Assembly (NCBI GenBank): GCA_013399305.1 | Contig: VXAI01000114.1 | Span: forward strand, 2,648,624 to 2,712,623 | DNA from: Rostratula benghalensis | Lineage: Eukaryota; Chordata; Aves; Charadriiformes; Rostratulidae | Length of the DNA stretch: 64,000 bases | Reading direction: 5' to 3' | Shown: positions 61,601 through 64,000 of the stretch, one piece after another | Position numbering within the stretch: the first letter of the stretch is position 1 | Layout of the letters: each line of letters opens with the position of its first letter | Position numbers and translations under genes: made by a program | Notes under the pieces: model-generated | Databases searched by the model: none | Told to the model about the DNA's origin: nothing | What the model saw: the letters and a program-made list of their open reading frames with translations, nothing else

Positions 61601-63309
61601 GTGCATTTCAGATAATCACTTGGGTTTCAGAAGGCTGTTCCAACTAAGCTTGCTCAATTTCAGGCATTAACAACATTGTTGATGAAAAGTTACTGGTCAC
61701 CACCAACTTCAACAGGCTCCTACTCCTACTAGCTATGTAAGCCACCTGTGAGACTTACTTTGCTATCCTTTGTCCAAGATTGTTGGAACTACTTGCAATA
61801 GAATTACAATAGAATTTCTTACAGAACACGGTGGAATGTGCCCTTTGTGTCTAATCTTTCTCACAGGACTCCAAAAGGCCTTTATATTTTGTATCAGATG
61901 TAGCACTTAATATGCTGTAGTATTTGAATTTTGAAAATAAAGCGTGAATTTTCTTTCTTATTAATCAAGTCTGTCAGATCAGGATTATCCATTTTGGATC
62001 CTAGCCATTGCTTTTTTTTTTAATGTTTTTATATTAGCTGGAATGAAATGTAGGTAAAAATAAGCCTTTTCTTTCTTTATCTTTATTTTTTCCCCCTTTG
62101 AACTTATAAACATAATCATTCAGGTTGTATAAATACCTCCTAAAATAGTACAGGAAAACAGCAGCAGGTAAATTTGAGGGTGCTGGCAGTTAGCTATTCT
62201 GAAGATTGCTCTCTGCAGTGGAAACAGCCTCAAGTTTTTATGATTCACAAAATGCGATGGTATAGCATTCCTCACACCCAACAAAAGACAAATATATTAG
62301 AAGAGAAGTAACAGAAAAAATGTATTGGTAGAATTCTTGACCAGATGCATGCAAATAATTACTCTTCCTAAATTTAAACTGTACAACTGAAGGGAGATTT
62401 TTTTACTTGGCTAAAAATGTCATTTGTAGTTATACCTTGCAACATTCCAAATAGATAGCATGTTACCAGGAATTTTGTAAATAACAGTTCTGAGAAACTG
62501 AAATATTCTAGCACATTTTCTTCACTGGTGTAAATTCTACTCCATTTCATAAGCAAAGAAAAAAAGTTTACATAATCACAACTCACTAAAAAAAGTGACT
62601 AAGCCCATGACTTACCACAGAGACCACAGAGCAGACCACTGTAAACAGAGGGCACAGAGACTTCTGCATAATGATTTCCGTCGTATCTCACCCACAGCCC
62701 AAAGTCAGTTTCCAAGAGAACATATCCGCCACTGCTTTGAATACTGATCTTCTTTTCAATAAATACAGGTAGGTTCATTCTCCTGCCATTCACCTGTACA
62801 GCAAGTGGTAAGAGTTAGTCTACGGCTGCTGGGACACTGCCACAACAATCTTAGCAAAAGATATGATCTTGTGCAAGTGAACAGGAAGTAATTGAGAATA
62901 ATTCACCTGAACAAATTTCTTGGACATCTCATTAATAAAGGTACATTTAACTAATAAAAGGAGAAAGTCTGATATGAACTCTACCATCAGAGAAAATATT
63001 TAGTTATCTGAATGCCAGTTTAAAAATATTACATATGTCGTCTAAACAAGTATTTCCTTACGTTGACTTTCTTGTTTTTCAGCAAAGAAATATGGTGGCC
63101 ATAGACTTTCACATGCACTGACTTCACATAAGAGACTTTTGTGTTGGCTCCTCTGTGCTCATTCGTTGTGGACACATCAAAGTATGGGAGCTTCTCAGAG
63201 ATATTGCACACTTTGGAGAGGGTGTAAGTGCAATTTCCCATGAAATGATGAACTCTGTGGTCAAAAGTGTTATAATGTGGATCGCCAGAGGCGCTGCAGG
63301 AGGCACGGC
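42601..63309 (-). CDS. ZAN: Zonadhesin-type adhesion glycoprotein, 3' part (5' end beyond the right edge)
   Basis: Zonadhesin is a sperm membrane protein that binds the egg coat; this order of domains (repeated VWD-C8-TIL, then EGF, one helix, short tail) is its C-terminal half. Minus-strand exons: 63309-63062, 62793-62616, 61104-60996, 60516-60425, 60335-60159, 58311-58109, 57804-57660, 56913-56672, 56015-55851, 55397-55273, 54532-54264, 53084-52876, 52393-52252, 51034-50784, 50153-50024, 48922-48754, 47522-47346, 46025-45895, 45265-45066, 44136-43998, 43682-43554, 43186-43081, 42736-42601. All phases agree: 2 bases completing a codon, then 1289 residues and a stop. FCGBP, the other long VWD family, lacks the EGF-TM-tail ending. 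I infer zonadhesin-like; orthology to mammalian ZAN is not shown, because that gene lies elsewhere. Upstream domains (other D modules, mucin, MAM) are not in the window. Confidence 0.85.
43688..43704. repeat. Poly(A) tract of 17 bases, the polypyrimidine tract of the EGF exon
   Basis: On the gene's strand this is 17 T directly before GCTAG, the acceptor of the EGF exon starting at 43682. Confidence 0.9.
43998..51034 (-). CDS. ZAN: Zonadhesin-like module 3: VWD-C8-TIL plus linker
   Basis: Residues 768-1166. VWD starts CRVMGDPHYITFDGLVHHF and contains IYLETDFGLYVSFDGSQNA. The core motif reads VEGLCGDFDGRYRNDF: the first Cys of CGLC is absent and the usual Asn after CG is Asp. C8 comes from exons 47522-47346 and 46025-45895, split just before SCLFDVC. 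TIL runs from MSCPANSNYSSC to CGCTYLDKYYE; the linker is IGETFTTDDCSQKCQC. This corresponds to the last D domain (D4) of mammalian zonadhesin. Confidence 0.87.
44262..44280. repeat. Poly(T) tract
   Basis: About 18 consecutive T within the intron 44137-45065 of the zonadhesin-like gene. Confidence 0.85.
46026..47345 (-). other. Intron of the zonadhesin-like gene in module 3 C8
   Basis: About 1.3 kb separating the two C8 exons. No repeat or extra exon is recognised. Confidence 0.7.
49246..49524 (+). mobile_element. CR1 LINE fragment, sense
   Basis: Contains GGTTTAGACTGGATATTAGG, GCCTGCCCAGGGAGGTGG and GGTTGGACTCGGTGA, and ends AACTCTGTGATTCTCTG. It is inserted in an intron (48923-50023) of the zonadhesin-like gene, opposite to that gene's direction. 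Confidence 0.9.
52252..56913 (-). CDS. ZAN: Zonadhesin-like module 2: VWD-C8-TIL plus linker
   Basis: Residues 384-767. VWD starts CQVAGDPHYFTFDRLMYTF and contains FLVLETDFGVIVKYDGNHH. Its core motif reads VQGMCGNFNDDREDD, lacking the first Cys of CGLC. The C8 domain is encoded by one unsplit 269-nt exon (54532-54264) with FKACHSLVNPEDF and ICIYDMC. TIL runs from LPCPSHSYYTDC to CGCRDDDNNYYS; the linker is AGETWITPHCTKRCQC. Confidence 0.87.
52781..52802. repeat. (TC)11 microsatellite
   Basis: Eleven TC units (GA on the gene's strand), about 75 bases beyond the donor of the module 2 TIL exon (52876). Confidence 0.95.
57660..63309 (-). CDS. ZAN: Zonadhesin-like module 1: VWD-C8-TIL plus linker
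   Basis: Residues 1-383 of the in-window protein. VWD opens with CSASGDPHYNTFD and contains VLLETDFGLWVRYDGNH and the full CGLC motif (LLCGLCGNYNGDPNDD). The C8 domain, about 178-267, includes ITDPTGIFRDCH and NCVYDMC. TIL, about 268-335, begins MSCPGGSIYKSC and ends CGCVDEKNQYHQ. The linker is ESWFTSYSCTERCTCK. C8 is split by an 89-bp intron (60336-60424). The intron after TIL has a GC donor. Confidence 0.87.
58312..60158 (-). other. Intron of the zonadhesin-like gene between C8 and TIL of module 1
   Basis: About 1.85 kb, AT-rich, with short A runs (59376-59386, 59448-59460). No exon is recognised. Confidence 0.7.
60368..60412. repeat. CAA-rich simple repeat
   Basis: Interrupted AAC/CAA units that fill about half of the 89-bp intron 60336-60424 splitting the module 1 C8 domain. 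Confidence 0.85.
61105..62615 (-). other. Intron of the zonadhesin-like gene inside VWD of module 1
   Basis: About 1.5 kb, AT-rich. It splits the CGLCG/NYNGD motif codon (G|GT). No other feature is seen. Confidence 0.7.
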
Positions 63310-64000
63310 CTGGTAAGAAAGACAGACAGAATAATTTCCTCTGCATCTCTACCAGACTTCTACAGTTGATTTCTTCCCACTCTGTTTTACTTCGGAATTG
63401 CTGCTCAGATATAACAGTGATGGCACCAGTCAAGAACATTCCAAAGCCCAGCCTAGCCTCCCGCCTTTGGACACATAAGGAATCTGGACTCTCAGAACTA
63501 TCTGTACTATCAAAAATCTATGGTAGATGTTGGGGAAGAAGAGGACTTAGTGCTTAAAACTGGAAGAAAGAAGCAGCTAAAACTTCTCCTATGCCCAAAA
63601 TAAAAACTAAATATGAAGCTAAATTAAAATTCAAAAGACTATAACAGAAGGCTGTAACATCTGTATAGCAGGGGAAACTTGCCTTGGAGAAAGGGAAAAA
63701 AATATTTATGGACAGGGTACTAAAGAGTATGTGAGATAACTATGCAACAGCTGGTGTACTGCTCCCAAACCCCCAAATTAACGAGTACCAGGGCAGGAAC
63801 TGGATAGCAACTGCTGAGAAACACCCGGACTACTGAAGGATTATCCCATTGGAGTGAGTGGGTGAGCAAGAAAAAGCTGTGACTCTGAAGTACAAAACCT
63901 CTTGTCACTTGACTGTAAGGCCAGTACTAAGAAAACGGAGGAATTCTGACAGGCAGTAAGAGATGAGGGTGGGAGGTAGCAGTACCTGAGCTGGGTGTGG
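63310..64000 (-). other. Start of the next upstream intron of the zonadhesin-like gene
   Basis: No cysteine-rich exon that could supply the preceding linker is found, so the next exon lies beyond the right edge. Confidence 0.65.

Noticed and set aside
42601..63309. FCGBP (IgGFc-binding protein) identity
   Set aside because: FCGBP also has tandem VWD-C8-TIL modules but is secreted; the EGF, transmembrane helix and basic tail here fit zonadhesin.

Overview
The window looks like avian genomic DNA. It carries several fragments of the CR1 LINE family that is typical of birds, in the classic form (antisense copies open with a TCATAGAATGG-type end, sense copies close with an ATTCTGTGATTC-type end). 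All genes are split by GT-AG introns of about 0.1-4 kb, and the three genes follow a vertebrate arrangement. It is a draft assembly with one 45-base gap (34890-34934). The species cannot be named from the sequence alone.

Layout. (1) 1-2970: no gene recognised. (2) 2972-35761, plus strand: a complete P5B-type ATPase gene. I rebuilt it as 30 coding exons whose phases all agree; it encodes 1190 residues and fits ATP13A5 (close to ATP13A4) best. A TATA box and a short leader with an upstream ORF precede it. (3) 35762-38234: convergent 3' region. (4) 38235-39313, minus strand: PLAAT1 (HRASLS), three coding exons, 169 residues, with a CpG-rich promoter region around 39.6-40.4 kb. (5) 40.45-42.48 kb: spacer with one CR1 copy. 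(6) 42601-63309 and off the right edge, minus strand: the 3' part of a zonadhesin-type gene, 23 exons and 1289 residues in the window. It has three VWD-C8-TIL modules, an EGF domain, one transmembrane helix and a 45-residue cytoplasmic tail.

The convergent ATP13A5/PLAAT1 pair matches, as I remember it, the human 3q29 order. The zonadhesin-type gene beside PLAAT1 is not part of that human neighbourhood (human ZAN is on 7q22), so it is the most unusual resident. The three genes do not form a pathway: a polyamine-transporter-family pump, a phospholipid-modifying enzyme and a cell-surface adhesion glycoprotein happen to be neighbours.

Most interesting details: divergent exon splitting of the C8 domain among the three zonadhesin modules, including an 89-bp CAA-rich intron; a stop codon created by a 22-bp tandem duplication at the zonadhesin 3' end; loss of the first Cys of the CGLC motif in two VWD modules; a GC-AG intron; a PPTIP variant of the P5B membrane signature; and AT-rich, homeodomain-motif-dense ATPase introns that look like candidate conserved enhancers. 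No CRISPR, operon, tRNA, rRNA or prokaryote-type system is present.
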